Source: an uncultured Aquimarina sp. (lineage in GTDB: Bacteria > Bacteroidota > Bacteroidia > Flavobacteriales > Flavobacteriaceae). Taken from it: DNA of 64,000 bases. The stretch is taken from assembly GCA_947492105.1 (NCBI GenBank), contig CANLMN010000009.1:87200-151199 (forward strand). Direction: 5' to 3'. The notes under the pieces were generated by a model, which had not been told where the DNA came from, searched no databases, and saw only the letters and a program-made list of their open reading frames with translations. The translations under genes were made by a program, and so were the position numbers. Position 1 is the stretch's first letter, and each line of letters opens with the position of its first letter. Shown in pieces: positions 35,156 through 44,153 of the stretch.

Positions 35156-37183
35156 CTATTGATATATCAAAAGCTTCACTTGGTTTGCGCTTTTCACGAA
35201 GTAAACACCCGTTGTATAATCTGATAAATCTATTGTTTTGCCTTTTCCATTTTGGAGCTTAACGCCTTTGAGGTCATAAATCTCCCATTCTATTGCTTTT
35301 GTTAGACTAAATTGACCATTTGCACTTGGGTTAGGGTATATCGTAATCGCAGCATTGGTCTCGAATACGTCATTTGAGAGTGACGCACTGGACATCTGAA
35401 GTTCGTTGATACTAGCCCATGGACCATCGTAGTTGTCTGCTCCTATCACTGTCAATCTCACATATCGCCCCTTTGTTTGCTCAAAAGCATCCTGTATTGG
35501 CTGTACACTTGTTGTGTTTCTGGTACGATCGACCACCTGTACAAAGCCATTCATTGGGTCGTTAGAAATCGCAATGGTATATTGGTAAGCTCGACTTTCA
35601 AAAGTCCACACTCGAGCATGTTCAAAAACTTGAGCAGTACCATAATCTATCACCACCGTTTGAGGAAAACCCTGGGCACTCCAACGTTGCTCATCCGCCA
35701 TATTATTATCCAAAATGTTTTCAGGAAAATTAGGAGTCTGACTTCCAGTTGCAGATTGAATATTTGGATAAAATACAGGTCTTGTATAACACTTTTTGAC
35801 AACACCATCAATTGGATCCTCTCCAAAAGAAACAGTATTACAAGGTACATCAGCCTGTTGTTCATACAAATACTCAAAAGCCCCGCAAGCACCATAAGCA
35901 ATATCAACGACATCTGTCACTACCACCATTTCGCCTTCGCTAACAGCATCTGCGAATCCATCAGGACCACCAGCCACACAAATAGCCTCAAAAGACCGCT
36001 CTGCATACATTAATGTTTCCCATTTTTTGACCCATCGAAAAGCTCCATTTGGGCGATTTCTATTGATCATTTGCAATGTATTTGGTAGTTTACGTCCTAA
36101 TCTATTATGAATATGACTATAAGCCAGTTCAAAACCATCTTCACTCACCAAATCCAGCTTACCATCACAAATAGCCTTAGGCACTTTACCTCCCAACATC
36201 CAATCTCCATGTAATTCCAGAAAATCAGCAATTCTTTTCTCTTCAGCCTTGAATAGATCCACCCCCTGATTCCATGCCATTTCTGCGCCATTCATCAATG
36301 AAAAAAAACCTAATTTTGTATGACTTATATCTCTACATGTTTCCATACAAAGCCCATCCACATACGCTGTTCCTGTTCTGTTTTTTCTATCATGCCACAA
36401 TTTTTTTGTAAGACTGCCATCGTTCCCAGGAGCATTAACTGGCTTAGAACCATCAGAGGTTTGATAGATATATGTTTTTATACGTTGTTTCCATTTCCTT
36501 ACTGCAGCATCAAAATACGAACGATCATCCTGAAAAATAGCCAAGGCCATCCTAGCTTCGATTTGGGACATCGTCCAATTATTGGCTGGCCCATCTTCTT
36601 CCCAGTCAAGATATTCTTTAAATCGTCCTAGTAATGTATTAAGTCGACTTGTATTCTGGTTGGTCCACCCAGAATCGGCGGTATACCTTAGAATTTCTGC
36701 TGCATTTACATACCAAGGGATTGCCCACGAAACTACCAGACGAGAATTGGATTCTTCATTCTTTCTATATTTCACAGACCATGCATCCATAATCTCTATA
36801 GCTTTTTTTGCGTACCTTATATCATCTGTAAAATAAAAACGAAGTGCCAAAGAATAGGCAGCCATTCCATCATATACAATATCATTACACCCCACATTTG
36901 GCTTGTTAAAAGACCCACATTTCACACTTGTATATGCATGATGTTGGTAGGCCAATGATGCATATGCTTTTGGATTAATTCCTTGATAGGAAGCTGCTTT
37001 TGAAGTTAGGAATTGGTCATAAGCTTCTTTCCAAGGTTGCTGATTCGACTGAATTTTGGTTTTTATGAGCGCTAAGTCCCTTTTTGAATGCATTGCTCCA
37101 GGGTGCGTAAAATCCTGACTCTGCAACTGCAAAGAGATTATAAAAATAATAATCCATATAACTACATTTCTATTCAATCCCAT
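35156..37183 (-). CDS. T9SS-secreted alginate-lyase-family enzyme with discoidin domain
   Basis: A 675-residue exported enzyme. A signal peptide (about 1-22) is followed by an alginate-lyase-like (alpha/alpha)6 domain (about 25-430; PGAMHSKRDLALIK, NNWTMSQIEARMALAIFQDD, SYSHIHNRLGRKLP). An F5/8-type C (discoidin) carbohydrate-binding domain spans about 470-590, and a type A T9SS sorting domain (about 615-675) carries YPNPSANGQFSL and DYTTGVYFVKS. It probably degrades an acidic polysaccharide such as alginate or glucuronan outside the cell. The exact polysaccharide lyase family cannot be set by eye. Confidence 0.85.
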   Translation of the reverse strand: MGLNRNVVIWIIIFIISLQLQSQDFTHPGAMHSKRDLALIKTKIQSNQQPWKEAYDQFLTSKAASYQGINPKAYASLAYQHHAYTSVKCGSFNKPNVGCNDIVYDGMAAYSLALRFYFTDDIRYAKKAIEIMDAWSVKYRKNEESNSRLVVSWAIPWYVNAAEILRYTADSGWTNQNTSRLNTLLGRFKEYLDWEEDGPANNWTMSQIEARMALAIFQDDRSYFDAAVRKWKQRIKTYIYQTSDGSKPVNAPGNDGSLTKKLWHDRKNRTGTAYVDGLCMETCRDISHTKLGFFSLMNGAEMAWNQGVDLFKAEEKRIADFLELHGDWMLGGKVPKAICDGKLDLVSEDGFELAYSHIHNRLGRKLPNTLQMINRNRPNGAFRWVKKWETLMYAERSFEAICVAGGPDGFADAVSEGEMVVVTDVVDIAYGACGAFEYLYEQQADVPCNTVSFGEDPIDGVVKKCYTRPVFYPNIQSATGSQTPNFPENILDNNMADEQRWSAQGFPQTVVIDYGTAQVFEHARVWTFESRAYQYTIAISNDPMNGFVQVVDRTRNTTSVQPIQDAFEQTKGRYVRLTVIGADNYDGPWASINELQMSSASLSNDVFETNAAITIYPNPSANGQFSLTKAIEWEIYDLKGVKLQNGKGKTIDLSDYTTGVYFVKSANQVKLLIYQ

Positions 37184-37495
37184 AATTTATATAATTTTAG
37201 CTCGTGAAATGCAGCCTTTAAAACCAAATCAAAAAATTGATGACCTTGAAGTTCTATCTAATACTTTTCTCACATTCTTTGCTCAGTATCTTGAGTTTTT
37301 TCAAGAATTCTCTTCACCCTTTAGTGAACGCTAAAATACAACATCTTATTACACCAAAAGAACCAACAATACAAACACCTGTAAAACAGATAATTAACTA
37401 TGTTTTTTGAAAATAATAAATATTTAAAACCAATAAACTAGACAATAGAAACATCTTTTTTATACTTTTAAAAATGGTGAAATATTATTAGTATT
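37184..37495. other. 312-bp divergent intergenic region
   Basis: It separates the divergent lyase and permease genes and should hold both promoters. I see no clear -33/-7 pair, palindrome or riboswitch. Confidence 0.4.
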
Positions 37496-38740
37496 ATGAA
37501 AAGCAGCCCTCTTCTGGAGAATGTCCGAATTGCATTTGATGCTATCAAAGGACAGTTATTACGTACGATATTAACGGTATTAATCATTGCCATTGGTATT
37601 TTTGCATTGGTAGGAATCCTAAGTTCTGTAGAAATACTAGAAAACACAGTTGCGGGAAATTTTGCTTCTATGGGAGCTAACACCTTCAATATCCAACGCT
37701 ACGAATTTACTTCAAGACGGAAAAGAGGCAAAAAAAGAGAAAAAATAAACCCAATAATCAATTATAATGATGTAAAAAAATTCATAGACAAGTACCGTTT
37801 TCCCTTTACCAAAACAGCTATCTCATTTACCGCAACCAGAAATGCAGCTGTCACCCATGCAACAAAAAAAACGGACCCAGAAGTCCGTGTTCTAGGAATC
37901 AACGAAAATTACCTTGACAATACTGGACTTAAGTTAGCGTCTGGTCGCAATTTCGGGATATCGGATATCAAAAACCTCAGCAAAACATGTGTACTAGGTG
38001 CTGATTTTTCCAAAAATTTATTCCAAAACAGCTCTCCTATTAATAAAACAATTAGCATCCGTGGAGTAAAGTTTAAAGTAATTGGATTATTAGAAAAAAA
38101 AGGAGCTTCCTTTGGCAACAATTTAGATTTACGTGTTTTGATTCCAATCCAAGTAGCTAGATCAATTTACAGCTTACCCAACATCAATTATAATATTAGT
38201 ATTATGGTAGATGACAAAGCAATGATGGAAGGTGCCCTGAACGAAGCAATAGTTACTTTTAGAAACATACGAAGACTCAACCCTATAGAGGAAAACAATT
38301 TTGGTATTGAACGCAGTGATGATTTACTAAACCGAATTGCTGACATATCTTCTTATCTCTATATAGCTGCATGGATTATTAGTATTATCACCATTTTTGG
38401 ATCTTCAATTGCCTTAATGAATATTATGTTGGTATCGGTAACAGAACGAACACGTGAAATTGGCGTGCGTAAGGCATTAGGTGCCAAAAGTCGAACTATA
38501 GCAATGCAGTTTTTTATGGAAACCCTGATCATAGGCCAACTAGGAGGTATTTTGGGAATTATTTTGGGTGTAGTGGCTAGTTTTTTTGCCTCTAAAATTG
38601 CAGGTATTGCTTTCTCCATCCCGTGGGAGGCCATAATTTGGGCTACAGGAATAACTGTATTGGTTACTATAATTTCTGGAAGTTACCCTGCTGCTAAAGC
38701 TGCTAAACAAGATCCTATTGAATCCCTACGGTATGAGTAA
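37496..38740 (+). CDS. MacB/FtsX-type ABC transporter permease
   Basis: A 414-residue permease. It has an N-terminal transmembrane helix (about 22-45), a large periplasmic MacB_PCD domain (about 50-270) and three C-terminal helices (about 285-400). The hallmark VTERTREIGVRKALGAKSR sits at the cytoplasmic turn, and the end PAAKAAKQDPIESLRYE is typical. It needs a separate ATPase, which is not encoded next to it. Such proteins couple ATP hydrolysis to export or lipoprotein handling. Confidence 0.9.
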   Translation: MKSSPLLENVRIAFDAIKGQLLRTILTVLIIAIGIFALVGILSSVEILENTVAGNFASMGANTFNIQRYEFTSRRKRGKKREKINPIINYNDVKKFIDKYRFPFTKTAISFTATRNAAVTHATKKTDPEVRVLGINENYLDNTGLKLASGRNFGISDIKNLSKTCVLGADFSKNLFQNSSPINKTISIRGVKFKVIGLLEKKGASFGNNLDLRVLIPIQVARSIYSLPNINYNISIMVDDKAMMEGALNEAIVTFRNIRRLNPIEENNFGIERSDDLLNRIADISSYLYIAAWIISIITIFGSSIALMNIMLVSVTERTREIGVRKALGAKSRTIAMQFFMETLIIGQLGGILGIILGVVASFFASKIAGIAFSIPWEAIIWATGITVLVTIISGSYPAAKAAKQDPIESLRYE

Positions 38741-38912
38741 AGAATAAACTGCATTCAACCCTGAACATCAGCAAGAATCAAAACGATGTATTATTTCAAA
38801 ATTTCATGATTCAGGTTACATGAGATCACTACATCTATCAAGGTTAATATGAGATTAGATATCTCTACCCCCTATATCAAAAAGTTCCTTTTTATATCCA
38901 AATACGCTATTT

Positions 38913-39030
38913 ATATCAGATTAGCTATATACTGTCTCATATCAACTCATTCTTTTTCCGCCTAAATGCCTTGTTCCTATATTCCATAGCTAAGGCTATG
39001 TAATAGCATCACGGTATTTTTACATAAAAA
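38913..39030. repeat. Dispersed repeat family C, copy 2
   Basis: Same orientation as copy 1 with the intact hairpin CATAGC-TAAG-GCTATG and the GCATCACGG end. The 5' part is more diverged (CAGATTAGCTATATACTGTC). Confidence 0.7.
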
Positions 39031-39112
39031 AAACAACAAGAAACTAATCAAGAACGCCATAACTAAATGATTATGAGCTATTTTTTTTTGACATTTAGAT
39101 TTCAAAAAAACG

Positions 39113-39171
39113 AAAAGCTTGCCTTTATTATTTTACCACCCTCCAATCGTAAAATATAGGCAAGCTTTCTT
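39113..39171 (-). ncRNA. Hairpin/U-tract unit D1, candidate small RNA
   Basis: AAGCTTGCCT (39115-39124) pairs with AGGCAAGCTT (39158-39167), and an inner ATTTTAC/GTAAAAT extends the stem below a 12-base loop. On the minus strand the loop reads GATTGGAGGGTG and the stem is followed by TTTTCGTTTTTTT. A near-copy is D2; the two differ by paired changes in the stem. Confidence 0.55.
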
Positions 39172-39469
39172 CAAAAGCAACATCTACTACTTTTAATATC
39201 TTTCTTAATTATAGTATAAAACTAAAGTAAATTATGCTATCATGAAAGCTGCTTCAACACATTTTTTTTACGTATAAACCTCATTGAAAAACATAAAAAT
39301 CATTATCATACCTTTCATCGAGCATTCCCTCTACTTTATGTATAAAAATTGTTAAAAACCTTAAAGCTTTTTTTTTTCAATGGAATTAACGTACTTTATT
39401 TACTGAACAGGTTTATCTTAGAAAAATCAGCTAGTACTTGGCACTCATAATAAGATGTACTTTTTCCTG

Positions 39470-39505
39470 TTTTGATTTCTTTTTTTGTCAAAAAAGAAAT
39501 CAAAA
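39470..39505. repeat. 16-bp perfect palindrome
   Basis: TTTTGATTTCTTTTTT and AAAAAAGAAATCAAAA flank a 3-4 base centre. It is very AT-rich and has the form of a bidirectional terminator, but no gene ends nearby. Confidence 0.6.
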
Positions 39506-39900
39506 TTAATGACCCAATAAGTGTTAAACACTTTTTTCAATTTGCTATAAAAATTCCCATTTTTCGTTAGAGTCAAAAAAAAGTGCAAACCCTTCATCAT
39601 CAAAAAACCAACAAACATGACAGCCTCCTGTTCTTCTGAGCACTCCTAGCTAGTCTCTTGTTAAACAAAAGAAGCTCCTGTGGTACTCGAGTAATTTGTT
39701 CCTTACTAACAACAAAAGTCGGAACGAAGTCATTACAAAACACAATAAGACTAGAAAGGAATAATAAATAAGAGTATCCTTGGACACGTCTCTATTGATT
39801 CAAAAATTAAGCATACAAAGAGTAATTCTGGCAAACAGAATACTTCTGTAAGAAGTATCGTTTGTAAATCTAGTGTAGAGATTATTTCAATGTAAAAAGC

Positions 39901-39980
39901 AATACCATATATCGTCTTGTCTTTTTATTTTGCGCAGCTAAGGTCGAGCAAGACCAGCTCGGTGTTTTTTGTATAAAAAA
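39901..39980. repeat. Diverged, shortened copy of repeat family C
   Basis: Shares ATACC, the CTTGTCTTTTT stretch, GCTAAGG and the CGGTGTTTTTTGTATAAAAAA end with repeat C. The central hairpin is replaced by GGTCGAGCAAGACC, itself a hairpin (GGTC/GACC). Confidence 0.5.
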
Positions 39981-40069
39981 ATAACATGGGATTCCTAAGA
40001 CATTGGTCCGTGTATTGGTAATATTAAGAACTCATACCTCTTGAAGCAACTTATTTTTTTTCAAAAAAA

Positions 40070-40120
40070 AAGCTTGCTCTAATACTTTACCACCCTCCAA
40101 TCGTAAAATATGAGCAAGCC
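40070..40120 (-). ncRNA. Hairpin/U-tract unit D2, candidate small RNA
   Basis: GCTTGCTC pairs with GAGCAAGC around an inner TTTAC/GTAAA stem and the same 12-base loop as D1 (GATTGGAGGGTG on the minus strand). A T9 tract follows on the minus strand. Upstream on the minus strand TATTTTTG matches the -7 consensus and lies just before the first stem base, so a transcript of about 60 nt starting at the hairpin is plausible. Confidence 0.55.
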
Positions 40121-40275
40121 AATTTCAAAAATAACATCTTAAATATAAAAAACGTTTTTAAATTAAAAAATCATACATTTTTAATTTAATTAAAATTACA
40201 TCAATAAACATTATAAAAAAAACAATTTACACATCTATTTTTTACGTAAAAACCTCATCTATCATATTTATCACA

Positions 40276-40314
40276 CAAAAAACCCTTCTAGACTTGTTCT
40301 AGAAGGGTTTTTCC
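40276..40314 (-). terminator. Intrinsic terminator after the 40336 lipoprotein gene
   Basis: AACCCTTCTAGA and TCTAGAAGGGTT flank a short loop, with a T run on the minus strand (A run at 40276-40282). It is 22 bp after the gene's stop codon. Confidence 0.88.
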
Positions 40315-40335
40315 TAATCAATTCTTTTTCAAGTA

Positions 40336-41031
40336 CTAATATTTTACACTATATTTTTGTAATTGTACACTATTAACGCCTTCAGAATATTTTACAATCC
40401 CAATATTGTTTGCCAAACAATATGTAGAAACAGTAGTTTTACCAGCAGCGGTTATACTTAATCGTATTTTTATCACATCTACATAAATAGTACCTTTAAT
40501 TTTCAACTTCTGATTTCGCTCTAATAATTCACTTTTGACCACCACATCATAATCCTTTGATGGTCTCACGGGTTGATCAGTTTTTGGATTAAAGGATACT
40601 GTATACTTTTTTTTAGTTTCCCATTTTTCTCCAACTGCAGCATTATGGTCAAATAAAAAAAACTTATAATAAGTACTCTCTATATCATAACCAGAAATTC
40701 CTACAGGATCCCCCTGCAAGCGTAGTTCGTATTCTGAATTATTCTTACGTACAGCAGCATATTTTCCATCAAACTGATTAATCTCATAAAAAAGTTCTCC
40801 ATTGATCTCTGTTTGCTTTTTGACCTCCAACATTTCCGAAATACCCTGAGCATTAACATATTCCCAAGTATTTCCTACATCACTCGGAAAATAATTTGCA
40901 GAATCTATTAAAATCGGTTCCTCATAAGCCAAAACTTCAAAATCACTATCCAAATCCGCTTCACACGAAATTAAACTCATGATAATCAATTGAAAAAACA
41001 CAATACGAAGGAGGGTAATTTTTTTCATCAT
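40336..41031 (-). CDS. Lipoprotein of unknown function
   Basis: A 231-residue lipoprotein with lipobox SLISC (Cys23), followed by an acidic linker (EADLDSDFEVLAYEEP). The mature part is beta-rich, with VGNTWEYVNAQG near residue 55 and a C-terminal ANNIGIVKYSEG. This pattern recurs in many Bacteroidota lipoproteins of unknown role. It is a monocistronic gene with its own terminator, divergent from glgA. Confidence 0.7.
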   Translation of the reverse strand: MMKKITLLRIVFFQLIIMSLISCEADLDSDFEVLAYEEPILIDSANYFPSDVGNTWEYVNAQGISEMLEVKKQTEINGELFYEINQFDGKYAAVRKNNSEYELRLQGDPVGISGYDIESTYYKFFLFDHNAAVGEKWETKKKYTVSFNPKTDQPVRPSKDYDVVVKSELLERNQKLKIKGTIYVDVIKIRLSITAAGKTTVSTYCLANNIGIVKYSEGVNSVQLQKYSVKY

Positions 41032-41448
41032 AAAAAGGGGTTTTGGTAATTTTTATAGTACATCTTAACAACAGTGCAAACATAAGAGCATTTTTTTAAA
41101 ACACAGTTAAAAAACACAAATAATCGATGAAATACACATATTTTTTTACCAAATACTTTTCTTACATAAAAAATGAGGTTAAAACACCCTCAAAAATGAT
41201 TTATCGTTACACTAACCATATCACTCAAATAAATACACATTATATATTTTTATGTTAAAAAAATGAATTTTTGATATAAAAAAAATGATATACGTAATTA
41301 TGTAATAACCACAAAAAAGATTAAAAACTAAGAAAATCATAATTATTCCTAAAACTCCATTAAGGACTATCCAATACAGAAAATTATATGTATGTTTATA
41401 AGCGAATCATAACTAAAGGTTGCGAACCTTCCAAAAACACATTTGAGA
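41032..41448. other. Divergent intergenic region before the glycogen cluster
   Basis: About 415 bp, very AT-rich, between the lipoprotein gene and glgA. Near its right end is the AAGGTT-GCG-AACCTT hairpin at 41416-41430, 18 bp before the glgA ATG. It should hold the glycogen-cluster promoter; no convincing -33/-7 pair was identified. Confidence 0.45.
41416..41430 (+). promoter_or_regulatory. Short hairpin or operator in the glgA leader
   Basis: AAGGTT and AACCTT around GCG form a perfect 6-bp inverted repeat just upstream of the glgA start. It could be an operator half-site pair or a small mRNA hairpin controlling initiation. No regulator can be named. Confidence 0.4.
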
Positions 41449-42864
41449 ATGCAAGTAGTTCATGTAAGTGCAGAATGTTACCCATTGGCAAAAGTCGGCG
41501 GATTAGCTGATGTCATTGGTGCATTGCCAAAATATCAACAACAACACAAAACTAATGCAAAAGTGATCATGCCATTTTATGATACTGCATTTATACAAAC
41601 TCATAACACCGCTACTGTAACAGAATTTGAATTAACTATTCATCAAAAAAACTATACAGTTAGCGTTTTACAACTAGAGGAAGATGCTATGATGGATACT
41701 ATTTTCCTCATTAAAATACCTCAATTATTGGACCGGGAGCGTATCTATGGCTATGAGGATGATGTAGAGCGATTCACTACATTTCAAAACGCTGTATTGA
41801 CATGGATTTGCAATTGGCAAGATTTACCAGATATTATTCATTGTCACGATCATCATACAGGACTCATCCCATTTATGACATTGCAGTGTCCTGCATATAG
41901 CGCACTCAAGACAATACCAACCATATTTAGTATTCATAATGCGCAATATCAAGGACAGTTTTCTCATGACAAACAATTTCTATTGCCTGAATTTGATCAT
42001 AATCATGTTGGGTTATTAGATTGGGATGGAATGATTAATCCAATGGCGGCAGCTATTAAATGTGCATGGAAAGTCACTACAGTTTCTACCTCCTATCTCC
42101 AAGAATTACAAAAAAAAGCTAATGGACTAGAACATTTACTAGCACATGAAAAAGGAAAGTCCTTTGGAATTCTAAACGGGATAGATCCCGATATATGGAA
42201 TCCCGCAACCGATCCCATGATTGTAAAAAACTATACCATGGATACTTTTGCCACTGGTAAGAAAAAAAACAAGACATGGATATGTGACAGCTACGGTCTC
42301 GATCCTGAAAAACCTTTGTTTGCTTTTATCGGAAGGTTTGTTTACGAAAAAGCTGCTGATGTATTATCCGCAGCTGTAGATGCTTTCTTGACTCATAACA
42401 AAGAACTTTCTGTAATGATTCTAGGGTCTGGTAGTACGGCAATTGAAGATGAACTAAGAATACTCCAAGAAAAGTATCAAGGAAATTTCAACGTTCATAT
42501 TGGATATAATGAGCAATTATCTCACAGAATCTATGCTGGTGCTGATTTTTTACTAATGCCTTCTCGTGTAGAACCATGTGGACTTAATCAATTATATGCA
42601 CTACGCTATGGTACTATTCCTATTGTACGAGAAACTGGAGGCCTCAAAGATACCGTAATAGATATGGGGGATGATGGTGTCGGTATCTCTCATCGTCATG
42701 CTAGTATCCATGATATACACCACTCTATAAATCGAGCATTATCCTTATATAAAGACACATCAAAATATCACAGTATTCAAAAAAAAGGTATGAAGCTAGA
42801 TCATTCTTGGAATGCTTCTGCCCAACATTATAAAAAATTATATCTATCTGTAACAAAAAACTAA
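41449..42864 (+). CDS. glgA: Glycogen synthase (ADP-glucose type)
   Basis: A 471-residue GT5 glycogen synthase. The N-terminal KVGGLADVIGALPKY (Lys15, ADP-glucose site), HCHDHHTGLIP, SIHNAQYQG and the C-terminal PSRVEPCGLNQLYALRYG are diagnostic. It extends alpha-1,4 glucan chains from ADP-glucose. The ATG at 41449 (MQVVHVSAECYP) is preferred over a TTG two codons upstream. glgC follows after 1 bp, so the genes are co-transcribed. Confidence 0.95.
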   Translation: MQVVHVSAECYPLAKVGGLADVIGALPKYQQQHKTNAKVIMPFYDTAFIQTHNTATVTEFELTIHQKNYTVSVLQLEEDAMMDTIFLIKIPQLLDRERIYGYEDDVERFTTFQNAVLTWICNWQDLPDIIHCHDHHTGLIPFMTLQCPAYSALKTIPTIFSIHNAQYQGQFSHDKQFLLPEFDHNHVGLLDWDGMINPMAAAIKCAWKVTTVSTSYLQELQKKANGLEHLLAHEKGKSFGILNGIDPDIWNPATDPMIVKNYTMDTFATGKKKNKTWICDSYGLDPEKPLFAFIGRFVYEKAADVLSAAVDAFLTHNKELSVMILGSGSTAIEDELRILQEKYQGNFNVHIGYNEQLSHRIYAGADFLLMPSRVEPCGLNQLYALRYGTIPIVRETGGLKDTVIDMGDDGVGISHRHASIHDIHHSINRALSLYKDTSKYHSIQKKGMKLDHSWNASAQHYKKLYLSVTKN

Positions 42865-42865
42865 A

Positions 42866-44143
42866 ATGATTAACAAAAAAGTACTTTCTATTATCTTAGG
42901 AGGTGGACAAGGGAGTCGTCTTTATCCACTAACTCATTCACGTTCCAAGCCAGCTGTCCCCATTGCAGGAAAATATCGTTTGGTAGACATCCCTATTTCC
43001 AATTGTATTAATTGCGACCTTAAACGCATCTTTGTATTAACACAATTCAATTCCGCTTCTTTAAATTCGCATGTCAAAAACAGTTATCAGTTTAGTTTGT
43101 TTAGTGATGCATTTGTCGATATTCTAGCAGCAGAGCAAACCCCTGATAATCAAACTTGGTTCCAAGGTACTGCTGATGCCGTAAGACAATGCATGCATCA
43201 TTTTGAAGCCCATGAGTATGAATACGCACTTATACTATCCGGAGATCAACTGTATCAAATGGACCTCAATGAAATGATACAAGCCCATGTAGATAGTGGC
43301 GCTGAAATAACCGTAGCAACACAACCGGTAAAAGGCAAGGAAGCCACTGCTTTTGGAATTCTCAAAACAGATGAGAATAACTTTATCAAAACATTTACAG
43401 AAAAACCACCTCAGGATCAATTATCCGGTTGGGAATCAGAAGTATCTCCCGAAATGAAAGCGGAAGGAAGAGAGTATTTGGCATCCATGGGGATATATAT
43501 CTTCAATAGAAAGTTCCTAAACAAAGTGCTCAACGATACCGATGCAGTAGATTTTGGAAAAAATATTATTCCAGACGCTATTACCTCTGGAAAAAAAGTT
43601 TTGGGGTATCAATATGAAGGTTATTGGGAAGATATTGGAACTGTAAGTGCATTTTTTGAAGCAAATTTGGCACTTACAGATGATTTGCCAAAATTTAATC
43701 TTTTTGATAAATCGCAAACAATCTTAACACGTGCGCGCATTCTACCTCCTGCAAAAATCTCGGGAACGACACTAGACAAATCAATGGTAGCAGAAGGAAG
43801 TTTGATTCATGCGAGCAAAATAGAACATTCCGTAATTGGGATACGATCAAGAATAGGCAAAGACACTGTCGTATCCAATACCTATGTTATGGGAAATGAC
43901 AATTACCAATCCCTAGAAGTAATCGATAACGCCATCAAAAATAAACAGCCTTACATTGGCATAGGGGATCGATGCCACATCAGTCATGCTATTATTGACA
44001 AAAGTAGCAAAATAGGGAACGACGTCCGTATTACAGGAGGTAGACACCTAGAGGATCGTGAAACCGACACTTATGTAATCAAAGACGGAGTTGTAGTTAT
44101 CAAAAGTGGAGCAATTATACCACACGGAACCACCATCGAATAG
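42866..44143 (+). CDS. glgC: Glucose-1-phosphate adenylyltransferase
   Basis: A 425-residue ADP-glucose pyrophosphorylase. Nucleotide site GGGQGSRLYPLT with SKPAVPIAGKYRLVDIPISN, LILSGDQLYQMD, and the IPDAITSGKKVLGYQYEGYW block match GlgC. A left-handed beta-helix region follows at the C-terminus (about 290-425). It makes ADP-glucose for glgA and is the usual control point, with allosteric regulation in the family. glgB begins 10 bp later. Confidence 0.95.
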   Translation: MINKKVLSIILGGGQGSRLYPLTHSRSKPAVPIAGKYRLVDIPISNCINCDLKRIFVLTQFNSASLNSHVKNSYQFSLFSDAFVDILAAEQTPDNQTWFQGTADAVRQCMHHFEAHEYEYALILSGDQLYQMDLNEMIQAHVDSGAEITVATQPVKGKEATAFGILKTDENNFIKTFTEKPPQDQLSGWESEVSPEMKAEGREYLASMGIYIFNRKFLNKVLNDTDAVDFGKNIIPDAITSGKKVLGYQYEGYWEDIGTVSAFFEANLALTDDLPKFNLFDKSQTILTRARILPPAKISGTTLDKSMVAEGSLIHASKIEHSVIGIRSRIGKDTVVSNTYVMGNDNYQSLEVIDNAIKNKQPYIGIGDRCHISHAIIDKSSKIGNDVRITGGRHLEDRETDTYVIKDGVVVIKSGAIIPHGTTIE

Positions 44144-44153
44144 TATATATCCT

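Larger units (their letters stand above)
38741..40335. other. 1.6-kb gene-free region rich in repeats and hairpins
   Basis: No supported gene. It contains repeat C copy 2, hairpin units D1 and D2, a 16-bp perfect palindrome at 39470-39505, a diverged repeat C (39901-39980), and the terminator of the 40336 lipoprotein gene. It may be a small-RNA locus and insertion sink. Confidence 0.55.

Noticed and set aside
38741-40335. Possible CRISPR or tandem array in the repeat-rich region
   Set aside because: The repeated units are far apart, differ in type and lack regular spacers.
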